46,366 bases of DNA. Origin: Bacteroidales bacterium (GTDB taxonomy: Bacteria > Bacteroidota > Bacteroidia > Bacteroidales > UBA10428). Every line of letters begins with the position of its first letter. Position 1 is the first letter of the stretch. Below the pieces are notes generated by a model. That model saw only the letters and a list, made by a program, of their open reading frames with translations. It had not been told where the DNA came from and did no database searches. The stretch is taken from NCBI GenBank assembly GCA_016935435.1, contig JAFGQZ010000031.1:1-46366 (forward strand), written 5' to 3'. Shown piece after piece: positions 1-9,532 of the stretch. The translations under genes and the position numbers were made by a program.

Positions 1-165
1 CTCGAAATTATTGTAAATGACATGCTTGGGAAACAAGTTTACCGAAACGCAAAAGTTGCAGCCACAGAAACACAACTTGAACTGGATACGCTTTGCATCG
101 GGGTTTATTTTATTACCGTTGTAGGTGAAGAAGGCATAGTAACCAAACAATTTATTAAGCAATAG
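1..165 (+). CDS. C-terminal end of a T9SS-sorted secreted protein (partial)
   Basis: The reading frame is open from the window edge to a TAG at 163-165 and gives the last 54 residues of a protein. The peptide has the form of a T9SS type A (Por secretion) sorting domain: a NDMLGKQVY beta strand, then LCIGVYFITVV, then a basic tail ending TKQFIKQ. In this family the domain directs a folded cargo across the outer membrane and is cleaved off. The cargo domain lies outside the window, so its function is unknown. A strong terminator follows 22 bases downstream. Confidence 0.85.
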   Translation, partial: LEIIVNDMLGKQVYRNAKVAATETQLELDTLCIGVYFITVVGEEGIVTKQFIKQ

Positions 166-186
166 TTATATAGGTTAAAATGGAAT

Positions 187-220
187 AAAAAGGCCGGAAA
201 AATTTCTTTTTCCGGCCTTT
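187..220 (+). terminator. Rho-independent terminator
   Basis: An A-rich arm containing GGCCGG pairs with CCGGCC in a T-rich arm around a loop of about five bases, and the sequence ends in TTT. It lies just after the stop of the T9SS cargo fragment. The A and T flanks would let it work in both directions, but there is no opposing gene here. Confidence 0.8.
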
Positions 221-407
221 GATTTAATTATTTATAGGTTTTCGGCATTTTTCCTGATAAAAAATACCCGTCTGAAAATCCAATACTTCCTCATCACTTA
301 TATTTTCAGCGATAGACTTTTACTAATATTCAAAATTTTTGTGGTTTCATCTGATTTCAAATTACTTTTTCGGGAGGATAAAAAACTTTCAGGAAGTAAA
401 AAGAAAA

Positions 408-484
408 CAAACAGGCAAGGGAACAGAGGTTTAGGAATGCCAGTCACTTACTTTTTTGTTTAGTCTGTTTGCATTGCCTGTTTG
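408..484. repeat. 11-bp inverted repeat in the 166-594 intergenic region
   Basis: CAAACAGGCAA at 408-418 is exactly mirrored by TTGCCTGTTTG at 474-484, with a 55-bp spacer. This is the only structured element besides the terminator and promoter in the 429-bp gap between the first two genes. I see no coding potential in the gap. The function is unknown and a chance match is possible. Confidence 0.4.
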
Positions 485-568
485 GAGTTCTGAAATCTAA
501 AATAGAAATAAAATTTCAATTTTCACGGGGTGCTAAAAAAAATACCTAAATATAGAGGGCTGTTTTTG

Positions 569-576
569 TATTTTTG
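569..576 (+). promoter_or_regulatory. Bacteroidetes -7 promoter box (TATTTTTG)
   Basis: This matches the TAnnTTTG consensus for the primary sigma factor of Bacteroidetes. It ends 18 bases before the ATG of the U32 gene, giving a short predicted leader. I see no clear -33 TTG at the usual spacing, so the call rests on the -7 box and its position. Confidence 0.55.
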
Positions 577-594
577 TAAACTTAACATGGTAAA

Positions 595-1842
595 ATGGGT
601 TTAAAAAGGGAAGATATCGAACTGTTGTCGCCAGTTGGGTCATACGAATCGCTTATGGCGGCTGTGCAGTCTGGCGCCGATGCCGTTTATTTCGGGCTTA
701 CGAAGATGAACATGCGTTCGCGCTCCTCGGTTAATTTTACAGAAGATGATTTAGATAACATACTGAAAATATGCAGGGAAAATAACATTAAATCGTATCT
801 TACTTTAAATATTGTCATCTTTCAGGACGAGCTCCGCCAAATGCAAAACCTGGTGAAGCTGGCAAAAGAGAAAGGCATAACAGCCATAATTGCCAGCGAC
901 CATTCGGTAATTTCTTATGCCCGCAGCATTGGCGCCGAAGTGCATATTTCAACCCAGGTAAATGTAAGCAATATTGAATCGGTAAGGTTTTATTCGGCTT
1001 TTGCCGATGTAATGGTTTTGGCACGCGAGTTAAATCTTCAACAGGTAGCAGAAATTTTTCGGGCAATTAACGATGAAAACATAACAGGGCCCTCGGGCAA
1101 AAAAGTAAGGCTCGAAATGTTTGTGCACGGTGCTTTGTGCATGGCAACATCGGGCAAATGTTATATGAGCCTCGACGAGCTTAACTATTCAGCTAACCGT
1201 GGGGCCTGCCTTCAGGTATGCCGGCGCGGTTATACCCTTACCGATAAAGAAACCGGCCGCCAGCTCGATATCGACAAGGAATATATTATGTCGCCTAAAG
1301 ATTTGTGCACCATTCATTTTCTGAACAAAATGCTCGATGCAGGTGTGAGGGTGCTAAAAATCGAAGGCCGGGCAAGACCTGCTGAATATGTTAAAATTGT
1401 AACTACCTGTTATAGCGAAGCTCTCGACAGTATTATCGATGGAAGTTATTCTCAGCCAAAAATCGATGAATGGCAAAAGCGGCTCAGTACTGTATTTAAC
1501 AGGGGTTTCTGGGATGGCTATTACCTGGGGCAACGACTTGGGGAATGGAGCCATGTGTATGGTTCAAAAGCAACAAAGAAGAAGGTCTATGTGGGCAAAT
1601 GCACCAACTATTTCACAAATATCGGGGTGGGCGAATTTACCTGTGAGGCCTCGGAATTACTTTCGGGCGAAGAAGTTATCATTATGGGGCCTACAACAGG
1701 TGTGCTTCAGTTTGTACCATCGGAAATACGGGTCGATCTCCAACCCGCAGTGCAAACAACAAAAGGGATAAAATTTTCCCTACCGGTGCCGGAAATAGTC
1801 AGGAGAAATGATAATTTGTTCAGGTTTATTGATACAGAATAA
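595..1842 (+). CDS. U32 family peptidase-like protein (TrhP/RlhA-type)
   Basis: The 415-residue protein opens with ELLSPVGSYESLMAAVQSGADAVYFG, the N-terminal strand and helix of the U32 TIM-barrel family. It carries the family signature around residues 176-211 (FVHGALCMATSGKCYMS and GACLQVCRR). Four cysteines, C182, C189, C205 and C209, match the cluster-ligating set of this family. Members such as E. coli TrhP and RlhA are tRNA or rRNA hydroxylation factors that use prephenate-derived chemistry, not proven peptidases. The length is near TrhP (about 450), so a tRNA-modification role is likely but inferred. The ATG is supported by the -7 box just upstream. It appears to be a single-gene unit. 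Confidence 0.88.
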   Translation: MGLKREDIELLSPVGSYESLMAAVQSGADAVYFGLTKMNMRSRSSVNFTEDDLDNILKICRENNIKSYLTLNIVIFQDELRQMQNLVKLAKEKGITAIIASDHSVISYARSIGAEVHISTQVNVSNIESVRFYSAFADVMVLARELNLQQVAEIFRAINDENITGPSGKKVRLEMFVHGALCMATSGKCYMSLDELNYSANRGACLQVCRRGYTLTDKETGRQLDIDKEYIMSPKDLCTIHFLNKMLDAGVRVLKIEGRARPAEYVKIVTTCYSEALDSIIDGSYSQPKIDEWQKRLSTVFNRGFWDGYYLGQRLGEWSHVYGSKATKKKVYVGKCTNYFTNIGVGEFTCEASELLSGEEVIIMGPTTGVLQFVPSEIRVDLQPAVQTTKGIKFSLPVPEIVRRNDNLFRFIDTE

Positions 1843-1954
1843 ATAAGGTTTTTTTAAAGGCTACAAGTGTGCAAAATAATTTAGAACACTAACCATAAAC
1901 TAATTATTTATATAAAATGTTAAAGTAACCTTAATATCAATTAATTTATATACC

Positions 1955-3868
1955 ATGAAACAACCAAGCTTAAAAAGCATTATTTGCTTTGGTACACTGC
2001 TTTTAGCTTTGAACATACGTACAAATGCTGCTACCTATTATGTAAGCAACTCTGGCGACGACAGTTTCAACGGGCTTTCGGAGCTAAAGGCATGGAAATC
2101 CATTGAACATATTAATAAGCAATCGTTTTCCCCTGGCGACTCCGTTCTTTTTCGCCGGGGCGATATTTGGCGAAATTCACAATTACGGGTTCCCTCATCG
2201 GGAACTGAAAGCGAACCGGTTGTTTTTAGTGCATACAGCACCGGTAGCAGGCCTGAAATAAGGGGGTCGCTTAAAGCATCAAACTGGGAAAAAGTTTCCG
2301 GCAATATTTGGGTATCAGCAACACAGATATCTGTCGATCCATGGTCGTTGGGCTACGATGGCCCGGAAATATTTTTCGAAAATTCTGAAGGCTCTGTTTC
2401 CTGGGGTATCCACCAGTCATACACAGCCAATCACTCATCGCTAACCAAAGAGTTCCACTGGACATGGTCGGCCAACAAAATATACATTTATTCGCCTTCC
2501 GACCCCAATACCCGCTACAATTCGGTTGAAGTGCCTCAGCTTGCGCTTGGCATTATGTTGCTCAATAAAAATTATATAACAATTGATGGGCTGGCCATTA
2601 AGTATTATGGCGATGCCGGTATCTGCGATGAGTACCAAACCATTGTTCTAAACGGATTAAGGGTTACCCGATGCGAAATTGCCTATATTGGCAAAAAGGA
2701 CGGCAGCTCTGCCTATGGCTTGTCTGTTCATCATTCTAATTCCTATTATGCCTATAACGAAATACATAATTGTGGCAGAAGGGGCATTTCGCTTACCCTT
2801 TATACGACTACACCAATAACCCAGTCGAATGTTATTATCGAACACAACCATTTTCACCACGGATGGCACACCACTTCACTCGATTGCAGCACCATAGGCG
2901 GGCACACAATCGAAAATATATATTTCCGTAACAACCGGGTCGATGGCGACCCTTCAGTTGAACTTAACGGGGTAAACCCCAATTCGAACCATATTTTTTG
3001 TGATAACCAGTCGGGAGGCACAGGCACGATACGTAACCTTTATTTCTACAACAATATTTTTACCTGGGCCCATGCCAGTTCTATAAAAATTGGTGATATT
3101 GGCAATGTTTACATCTACCACAATACTTTTTATAATTTCAACCCAACACTTGCAAACTGGCAGGCACATTGTTTTTTATCGGCAACGCCCTCGCAAATTG
3201 AAGTGAAGAACAACATCTTTTACAACAATGCCACCGACAACCGTTGGGCCGATATTGAAATACAAAACGGTTACCAGCACCTGTTCGATATACAGAATAA
3301 CCTGTATTTTCATTTAAATTCCGCTACAAGGGTTTTCTGGGTTGATCAGGGCACCTCATATTCGGCAGCCAACTGGAACTCGTATGTGGGCAATACCGGA
3401 TACGATACAAAAAGCCCTGCACCGGCCGATCCATTATTTATCGAAGCACCAGCCAATTTTGGGTTGGGCACGGGCTCGCCGGCAATTGGTAAAGCAGTGC
3501 CCATTACCCTGGTAAAAACCGATTTTTACGGGAACCCTATGAACAATCCGCCCGATATCGGGGCCATACAATTTGGGAGCAAACCCTCGGCTGTAAGAAA
3601 CCCGGGGCGACAAACAACTTTTAATAATCCCTTTACCGTTTACCCAAACCCGGCCAAAAACAGTTTATCGGTGGCTTTTACCGGAGATCTTTCATCAACT
3701 TGTTCGCTAAGTGTTTATAATATGCTGGGGATGAGGGTATATGAAGAAGAAATATTGCCGGGCAGCCGCGAAATTAACCTTTCCCTGGGAGGCTTTGCGC
3801 CAGGTGTTTATGTAATAGTTTATTTGAACGAAGGTAAACATTTTACCCAGAAGTTTTTAGTGGAATAA
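1955..3868 (+). CDS. Secreted right-handed beta-helix protein with T9SS sorting domain
   Basis: This is a 637-residue protein with a signal peptide (about residues 1-25, ending TNAA). ATYYVSNSGDDSFNGLS follows, the common start of pectate-lyase-like and DUF1565 beta-helix proteins. The middle, about residues 200-440, has repeating hydrophobic strands rich in asparagine (for example IYFRNNRVDG, LYFYNNIFTW, VYIYHNTFYN), typical of parallel beta-helix coils. Residues of about 563-637 form a T9SS type A sorting domain (FTVYPNPAKNSLSVAF, then GVYVIVYLNEG, then a basic end). It is probably a secreted polysaccharide-binding or polysaccharide-degrading protein. No catalytic residues could be assigned and the substrate is unknown. 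It stands alone between the U32 gene and the pseudogenes. Confidence 0.88.
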   Translation: MKQPSLKSIICFGTLLLALNIRTNAATYYVSNSGDDSFNGLSELKAWKSIEHINKQSFSPGDSVLFRRGDIWRNSQLRVPSSGTESEPVVFSAYSTGSRPEIRGSLKASNWEKVSGNIWVSATQISVDPWSLGYDGPEIFFENSEGSVSWGIHQSYTANHSSLTKEFHWTWSANKIYIYSPSDPNTRYNSVEVPQLALGIMLLNKNYITIDGLAIKYYGDAGICDEYQTIVLNGLRVTRCEIAYIGKKDGSSAYGLSVHHSNSYYAYNEIHNCGRRGISLTLYTTTPITQSNVIIEHNHFHHGWHTTSLDCSTIGGHTIENIYFRNNRVDGDPSVELNGVNPNSNHIFCDNQSGGTGTIRNLYFYNNIFTWAHASSIKIGDIGNVYIYHNTFYNFNPTLANWQAHCFLSATPSQIEVKNNIFYNNATDNRWADIEIQNGYQHLFDIQNNLYFHLNSATRVFWVDQGTSYSAANWNSYVGNTGYDTKSPAPADPLFIEAPANFGLGTGSPAIGKAVPITLVKTDFYGNPMNNPPDIGAIQFGSKPSAVRNPGRQTTFNNPFTVYPNPAKNSLSVAFTGDLSSTCSLSVYNMLGMRVYEEEILPGSREINLSLGGFAPGVYVIVYLNEGKHFTQKFLVE

Positions 3869-3924
3869 ACTTTATTATGGCATGAAATAGATTTTTTTAA
3901 CCTGCGTGTTAAATATTTGCTTTA

Positions 3925-5061
3925 ATGGTAATTTTACCTGTAATGATTTTAAAAACTAAACAAATTGTAATGGCAAGTGTAATCAGTGCTGCAGTATCAA
4001 TATCTGCCTTTAAATTTTTGCCCGTTTTTGGTAAGGCCCCATCTGGTGAACGCCAGGAAAGGATATCCCAATCGCCTAATTATAAAAATGGCAGGTTCCA
4101 TAATTTTGAATACACACCATCTTTTACCGATGGCTTTTCGGTAAAAGACATTGCTATCAAACAATTTTCTGTTAATAAGAAAAAGCTAAAGCCCACAAGC
4201 CCTTTACCTAGTGTAAAAACAAATTTATCGGAATTGCCAATAGATAATGATGTATTGGTTTGGTTTGGTCATTCATAATATTATTTTCAGGTTTATGGCA
4301 AACGCTTTTTAATCGATCCGGTTTTTAGCGGAAAAGCTTCGCCATTGCCAGGAGGTTACAAATCTTATGAAGGCACCGATCCGTATAGTGTTGGCGATAT
4401 ACCTGAAATCGATTTTCTCTTAATAACCCACGATCATTATGATCATTTAGATTATGAATCCATTAAACACCTGAAAAGTAAAGTAAAAGCTGTTGTTTGT
4501 GGTTTGGGTGTGGGCGAACATTTTGAATATTGGGGCTATAGCCCCGAAATTATTATCGAAAGCGACTGGCATGAAAGTATTCGGATCGATGAAAACATTA
4601 TTTTGCATACAGAAACTGCACGGCATTTTTCTGGCAGAAATTTTTCAAGGAACAAAAGTCTTTGGATGTCGTATGTCGTAGAAACCCCTTCCCTGAAAAT
4701 ATATATTGGCGGCGATAGTGGCTATGGATCACATTTTAAAGAAATAGGGAAAAAACATGGTTTTTTTGACCTTGTAATTTTAGAAAACGGGCAGTACAAT
4801 GAAATGTGGAAAGCTATGCATATGTTTCCTGAAGAAGTATTAAGAGCAGCCAAAGACTTGAATGCAAAACGGGTATTTCCGGTACATTCGGCTAAGTTTA
4901 CATTGGCATTTCATCATTGGAAGGAGCCATTGGAAACGATTTCAGAAATAAATATTAAGCCGGAATATAATTTACCTTTGGTAACTCCACTAATCGGGCA
5001 ACCTGTAATCCTGAACAATACGAACCAGCAATTCTCAAAATGGTGGCAGGATGTAAAATAA
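3925..5061 (+). pseudogene. NAPE-PLD-like metallo-beta-lactamase-fold hydrolase, interrupted by a stop
   Basis: One frame runs from ATG 3925 (or 3943, MILKTK) to the stop at 5061, but an in-frame TAA at 4276-4278 breaks it. The break falls inside the conserved first strand: VLVWFGHS, stop, YYFQVYGKRFLIDPVF. Everything after the stop is intact. It has the zinc motif HDHYDH in LLITHDHYDHLD, the TARHFSGR histidine, the GDSGYGSHF aspartate and the HSAKF histidine, and it matches the pattern of N-acyl-phosphatidylethanolamine phospholipase D-like enzymes. The N-terminus has one hydrophobic segment, so the ancestral product was probably membrane-anchored or exported. A single base change in the stop codon would restore the gene. 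A sequencing error is possible, but the next gene is also broken. Confidence 0.82.
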
Positions 5062-5348
5062 CAATTAAATCGCCCTATTTATTATTAGGCTGATTAAATT
5101 GAAGAAAAATGAAATGCAAAGAAACCGCCATAAAATTGTTTAAACTATTGAAGTTTGTTCTGTAGTGTTCGATGATATTGAAAAAATGGTATTTCTCCAT
5201 TAACGATATTATCTCTTTTTAACCCATGTCCCCCATGTTGGATCTCATAGCTGTTAAATTACTAAAGAGAATAATTAGCTGACAAATGCCTAAAACTAGG
5301 TATTTCGTTTTAAACTGTAAATATCATCTTTGTTGAAAAAAAAGAGAA

Positions 5349-6499
5349 ATGATCAAAACATTTACTGTAATATTATTTTCGGCAATATTGAATTATTCAA
5401 CCCGGGCACAGGAAAATGAATCGCCTTTTTCTGCCGAAATGTCGGCAATTGGCGATTTTACAACTATTTTTACAGGAGGCATAAAACCAGGCAAAGCTTT
5501 TTATCTTGGTTATTTAAGCATGCAAGCTACTTTCGATACTGAAAAAGCAAAATGGTGGAATGGAGGGTTGCTTACAGCCCATGTTATAAATACACATGGG
5601 GCATTGCCATCGGAAAATTATGCCGGCGACATGCAGGTATATTCAAATATAGAGGCAGGAAACCATACCAGTTTGTTCGAGTTGTTTTATAGCCAGAAGT
5701 TGGGCAAAATTGAACTTTAAACTGGCTGGGCCGATTTTTGCAATACGAATTACGGTGGTTTGTTTCTTAATAGTTCGTTTGGCATTTCTCCGGCTCTTTC
5801 GATCAATGTTCCTGTTTCCATATTTCCTTAACCTCTCCATATCTCTATACTGGTATTTCCATAAACGAAAAATCAAAAATTCAAATGGCTGTTTTTGCCG
5901 GAAACCCGGGCGATTTTGAAACTAACCCATACAATATCAGTTGGGACATCAACCGCAAAAATGGTACCATGAACATCATCGAGTATCAGTATAAAAACTC
6001 CGATGGCAACATTGCCGGTTTTAAAGCAGGTGGGTACCTGCATACTGCAGATGTAATTGGTTTACACGATACTGCACGTATTTTCTGCAATAATTATTGG
6101 GCCTATTTAGTTGCCGAAAAGTGCCTTATACCACCTGCCGGAAAATATAAAAACGGGCTCGGGGCATTTTTACAATTCGACCTAGCCCCTGCCGACAGGA
6201 ACATGGTAAGCCATTACCTGGGGGCAGGTTTAAGCAGTCATGGGTTTTTGTCGGGCAAAAACATTTCGGATAAGGCAGGGGTGGCAATTGCATACCTGGG
6301 TATTTCGAAGGACTGGCAAAAAAATGGCCTTGACATACGGGCTCATGAAACAGTTATTGAGTTTACATACAGTGTATCTTTTTTCGATAAGATAACCCTG
6401 CAACCCGATTTGCAATATATTATTAACCCCGGGGCTGGAAATAATGGAAATATTAAAAATATTACAGCCGGAACATTCAGGTTAATAGCATGTTTATGA
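5349..6499 (+). pseudogene. OprB-like carbohydrate-selective porin, frameshifted
   Basis: A signal peptide (MIKTFTVILFSAILNYSTRAQ) is followed by porin-like beta-strand sequence up to residue 123, where TAA at 5718-5720 stops the frame. The same frame then continues with WADFCNTNYGGLFLNSSFG to another stop at 5829-5831. The rest, from LTSPYLYTG to the end at 6499, lies in a frame shifted by one, consistent with loss of a T near 5828. The first break may be a nonsense codon. It may instead be an insertion near 5712 and a deletion near 5725 that cancel out and would restore KINFKLGWAD. The C-terminus (LQPDLQYIINPG and FRLIACL) matches the last strands of OprB-type porins. At least two lesions make real decay likely. 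Confidence 0.8.
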
Positions 6500-6505
6500 A
6501 GAAAA

Positions 6506-6526
6506 AATGCCCCTTTCGCGGGCATT
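6506..6526. terminator. Bidirectional terminator hairpin between the porin pseudogene and ilvE
   Basis: AATGCCC pairs with GGGCATT around the loop CTTTCGC. An A-run lies on the left and T-rich sequence on the right, so it can serve the pseudogene on the plus strand and ilvE on the minus strand. Confidence 0.65.
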
Positions 6527-6588
6527 ATTTCTGATAGCAACTGGTTAAACTATTGCCCTATGGGGTAAATATTTTATCTCTTAAAAGC

Positions 6589-7608
6589 TTACTCAACCAA
6601 TGTTATCCAGCCATGTTTGTCGGGTTCGTCGCCAAACTGTATAGATACCAAAAGGTTATATAATCTTGAAGAAACAGGTCCTGGTTTATTATCGGCGCAA
6701 AATGTATAAAACTTGTTCTTTTCGGGGTCAACAATTTTCCGAATAGGGGTAATTACGGCAGCAGTGCCACAAGCCCCGGCTTCCTCAAATGTTTCTAGTT
6801 CTTCCAGCGGAACAGGCCTGCGCTCGACTTTCATCCCTAAATCGCGGGCTAAATCCATCAGGCTCATATTGGTTATCGATGGCAAAATCGACTTCGATTC
6901 AGGAGTAACGTACATATTGTTTTTTATACCAAAGAAATTGGCAGGCCCGGCTTCATCAATATATTTCTTTTCACGGGCATCAAGATAAAGACTTGTTGCA
7001 AAACCAGAATCGTGGGCAATTTTTAACGATGTAAGGCTGGCAGCATAGTTCCCGCCAACTTTATAACAACCGGTACCTTGTGGGGCAGCTCTGTCGTGAT
7101 CGCGACAAATCATGATATCCACCGGGTTGAATCCATCTCGAAAATATGGCCCTACCGGACAAACAAAAACTACGAACATATATGATTTTGCCGGCCTTAC
7201 GCCTACTTCGGGGCCAATACCTATTAACAATGGCCTGATATATAGAGTTGCACCGGTACCATACGGCGGAACATACTCTTCGTTTAACTTAACAGCCTTG
7301 ATTACAGCTTCTTTAAACAACTCAATTGGCAATTCCTGCATTAAAATGCCCTGTGCCGAGCGGTTCATACGTTTGGCATTTTCTTCCAGCCTGAAAAGGC
7401 GGATTTTGTTGTCTTTTCCCCTGTACGCTTTAAGCCCTTCAAAAATTTCCTGTCCGTAATGCAAACAGGTTGCAGCCATGTGCAGCTCAATGTATTCCGA
7501 ATCGCTAACTTCCAGTTCGCCCCATTTGCCATCGCGATAATAACACCGAACATTATAGTCGGTTTTATAGTACTGAAAAGGCAAATGTTTCCAGTCGATG
7601 TTTTTCAT
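6589..7608 (-). CDS. ilvE: Branched-chain amino acid aminotransferase
   Basis: This 339-residue class IV PLP aminotransferase catalyses the last step of valine, leucine and isoleucine synthesis and the first step of their breakdown, using 2-oxoglutarate/glutamate. The PLP lysine is K183 in GTGCYKVGGNYAAS. Other family signatures are YGQEIFEGLKAYRG near residue 51, TLYIRPLLIG near 121, YLDAREKKYIDEAGPANFFG and EEAGACGTAAVITPI. The length is normal for the long bacterial IlvE type. The ATG start is backed by a good Bacteroidetes promoter 26 bases upstream (7634-7663). It is transcribed alone. Confidence 0.96.
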   Translation of the reverse strand: MKNIDWKHLPFQYYKTDYNVRCYYRDGKWGELEVSDSEYIELHMAATCLHYGQEIFEGLKAYRGKDNKIRLFRLEENAKRMNRSAQGILMQELPIELFKEAVIKAVKLNEEYVPPYGTGATLYIRPLLIGIGPEVGVRPAKSYMFVVFVCPVGPYFRDGFNPVDIMICRDHDRAAPQGTGCYKVGGNYAASLTSLKIAHDSGFATSLYLDAREKKYIDEAGPANFFGIKNNMYVTPESKSILPSITNMSLMDLARDLGMKVERRPVPLEELETFEEAGACGTAAVITPIRKIVDPEKNKFYTFCADNKPGPVSSRLYNLLVSIQFGDEPDKHGWITLVE

Positions 7609-7633
7609 AATATAAATTTGTCTTAACTCAGGC

Positions 7634-7663
7634 CAAAATTAATTATTCGGTGGTTTAAAACAA
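7634..7663 (-). promoter_or_regulatory. Bacteroidetes-type promoter of ilvE
   Basis: On the minus strand, TTG at 7663-7661, a 19-base spacer and TAATTTTG at 7641-7634 match the TTG-N(about 19)-TAnnTTTG pattern. It lies 26 bases before the ilvE ATG. Confidence 0.65.
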
Positions 7664-7876
7664 CATACAATTATCATATTTCGTAAAAAATGCGGCCGGT
7701 GAACCGATTTGTGAAATAAAACATTGCACCGTATATATTTAAAAAAAATATTTCATAAATTCATTTCGTTATATTTAAACGAAAATTAGTATTTTGGCAA
7801 TAGTTAATAATTAACTGTTGTATTAAATGATATGTGTTGTATTTTAGTGGTATTAGTTTATTAAATAACTATCAAC

Positions 7877-8710
7877 ATGGAAGATAAAAATGTGATACTT
7901 GTTACCTGGGATTTTACCGAAAAATCGGAATATGCCCTTGAACATGCCTATATTGCAGCAAAGAGCCTTAAAGCAGGTATAGCATTATTGCATATAGTTA
8001 AAAAAGAATCAGAAATACAATCTTATGAAGAAAGGTTGCACGGTGTTATTGCCGACCATTATGCAAACCGCGATATTAGGCCCACAGCGCTTGTTAAAGC
8101 CGGAAATATTTTTAATACTATTGGAGAATCAGCTGAAGAAAGCGGGGCAAAAATGGTTTTTATGGGCACCCACGGCATTAAAGGCTCACAGAAATTTTTC
8201 GGCAGTTGGGCGCTGAAAGTAATAGCCAATACCAAAGTGCCTTTTATTGTTGTTCAGGCACCGCCTACCGGCGAGATGTACCGTAATATTGTTTTCCCTG
8301 TAAACTTTCGTAAAGAAAACAAAGAATCGATTAACTGGATTGGCTTTTTCTCAAGGCATTTTAACTCAAAAATTCACGTTTTTGTAGCTAAACATACCGA
8401 TTCAAACTTCATAAAGGGCATAGAATCGAATATCATGTTCCTTACAAAAAACTTTAAGATTAAGGGGGTTGACTTTATTATGGAAAATGCACCCGGTGAA
8501 ACCGATTTTGTTAAAGAAGTGGCCGATTACGCCAAACAAATAAAAGCCGATTCAATTTTTATTGTTACTACAAAAGATATCGGGTTTACCGATTATATGC
8601 TTGGGGCACATGAGCAATACATTATTGCAAACAATTTCGATATACCTGTTATCTGTGTAAACCCAAAACCACCTAAAATTGGAGGCAGCTTTAGCACTTC
8701 CGGAAGCTAA
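7877..8710 (+). CDS. Two-domain universal stress protein (UspA family)
   Basis: This is a 277-residue protein with two Usp domains in tandem. Domain 1 (about 1-140) begins NVILVTWDFTEKSEYALEHA. It carries the nucleotide-binding style loop MGTHGIKGSQKFFGSWA, which follows the G-x2-G-x9-G pattern of ATP-binding Usp proteins only loosely. Domain 2 (about 145-277) begins RNIVFPVNFRKEN and lacks a clear glycine loop, so it is probably a structural partner. Usp proteins are cytoplasmic stress or energy-state sensors. The role here is inferred from the family only. A terminator follows 21 bases after the stop. Confidence 0.9.
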   Translation: MEDKNVILVTWDFTEKSEYALEHAYIAAKSLKAGIALLHIVKKESEIQSYEERLHGVIADHYANRDIRPTALVKAGNIFNTIGESAEESGAKMVFMGTHGIKGSQKFFGSWALKVIANTKVPFIVVQAPPTGEMYRNIVFPVNFRKENKESINWIGFFSRHFNSKIHVFVAKHTDSNFIKGIESNIMFLTKNFKIKGVDFIMENAPGETDFVKEVADYAKQIKADSIFIVTTKDIGFTDYMLGAHEQYIIANNFDIPVICVNPKPPKIGGSFSTSGS

Positions 8711-8731
8711 TACTTAAATATGCATATAATC

Positions 8732-8756
8732 AAAGGGCTTATGGCCCTTTTTTGTT
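8732..8756 (+). terminator. Rho-independent terminator after the Usp gene
   Basis: AAAGGGC pairs with GCCCTTT around the loop TTATG and is followed by a T-run. It separates the Usp gene from rdgB. Confidence 0.85.
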
Positions 8757-8783
8757 TTTTGACCAATTTTTAAATATTATACT

Positions 8784-9365
8784 ATGCAGCTCATATTTGC
8801 TACAAACAATAAACATAAGCTTGAAGAAATTTCTGCACTACTTAAGGGTTATGCTCATGTTAAGGGGCTGAAAGAAATTGGCATACATGAAGAAATTCCG
8901 GAGAATTGCGACACCCTTGAAGGAAATGCTGTGGAGAAAGCTATGTATATTTTTTCTAAATATGGATATAATTGTTTTGCCGATGACACCGGCCTTGAAA
9001 TTGAAGCCTTGAACGGCAGGCCTGGTGTTTACTCGGCACGTTATGCAGGTACAGGTTGTTCCTTCGACGATAATGTTAATAAAATATTGGCAGAACTGGG
9101 AAATGAAAAAAACCGCCGCGCAAAGTTCAGAACTGTTATTGCCATGGTCGAAAATGGACAAGTGAAAACTTTTGAAGGCGAAGTCCACGGTATAATTATT
9201 GAAGAAAAGAAAGGCTCTGATGGTTTTGGCTACGACCCCGTATTTGTTCCCGATGGCTACGAAATTACTTTTGCCGAAATGAGCCTTGATATAAAAAATA
9301 AAATTTCGCACAGGGCTATGGCTATGCAAAAATTCGTACGTTATTTACAAAACCACACAAAATAA
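8784..9365 (+). CDS. rdgB: XTP/dITP diphosphatase (RdgB/Ham1 family)
   Basis: This 193-residue house-cleaning nucleotidase hydrolyses dITP, XTP and ITP to monophosphates and pyrophosphate. It keeps all the hallmark segments: FATNNKHKLEEI at residues 4-15, FADDTGLEIEALNGRPGVYSARYAG in the middle, GFGYDPVFVPDGYEITFAEM, and NKISHRAMAMQKF near the end. The length is typical. The ATG follows the Usp terminator by about 30 bases. It is a single-gene unit. Confidence 0.96.
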   Translation: MQLIFATNNKHKLEEISALLKGYAHVKGLKEIGIHEEIPENCDTLEGNAVEKAMYIFSKYGYNCFADDTGLEIEALNGRPGVYSARYAGTGCSFDDNVNKILAELGNEKNRRAKFRTVIAMVENGQVKTFEGEVHGIIIEEKKGSDGFGYDPVFVPDGYEITFAEMSLDIKNKISHRAMAMQKFVRYLQNHTK

Positions 9366-9532
9366 ATCGGGGTTTTACACGTATTACAATTTCCATTGGT
9401 ATTTTTTGGTGAGGAAAGTGATTTTTTTTGTTTAACATTTAAATAGGCAATATACCAAAAACATTAATTTAAATTTACCCTTTCTTAAAGGGGTATGTTC
9501 GAAATAAAAAAACTATTAAATACTGTTTGTCA

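Noticed and set aside
4276..4278. Programmed readthrough of the TAA in the NAPE-PLD-like gene
   Set aside because: TAA is not a known selenocysteine or pyrrolysine codon, no structure is seen beside it, and the adjacent gene is also damaged, so simple inactivation is more likely.
8838..9329. 163-codon open frame antisense to rdgB
   Set aside because: It lies wholly inside the well-supported rdgB gene, and its translation is composition-driven with no recognisable domain.
9527..9532. TTG start for porZ
   Set aside because: The ATG two codons later begins the signal peptide cleanly, and non-ATG starts are rare in this window.
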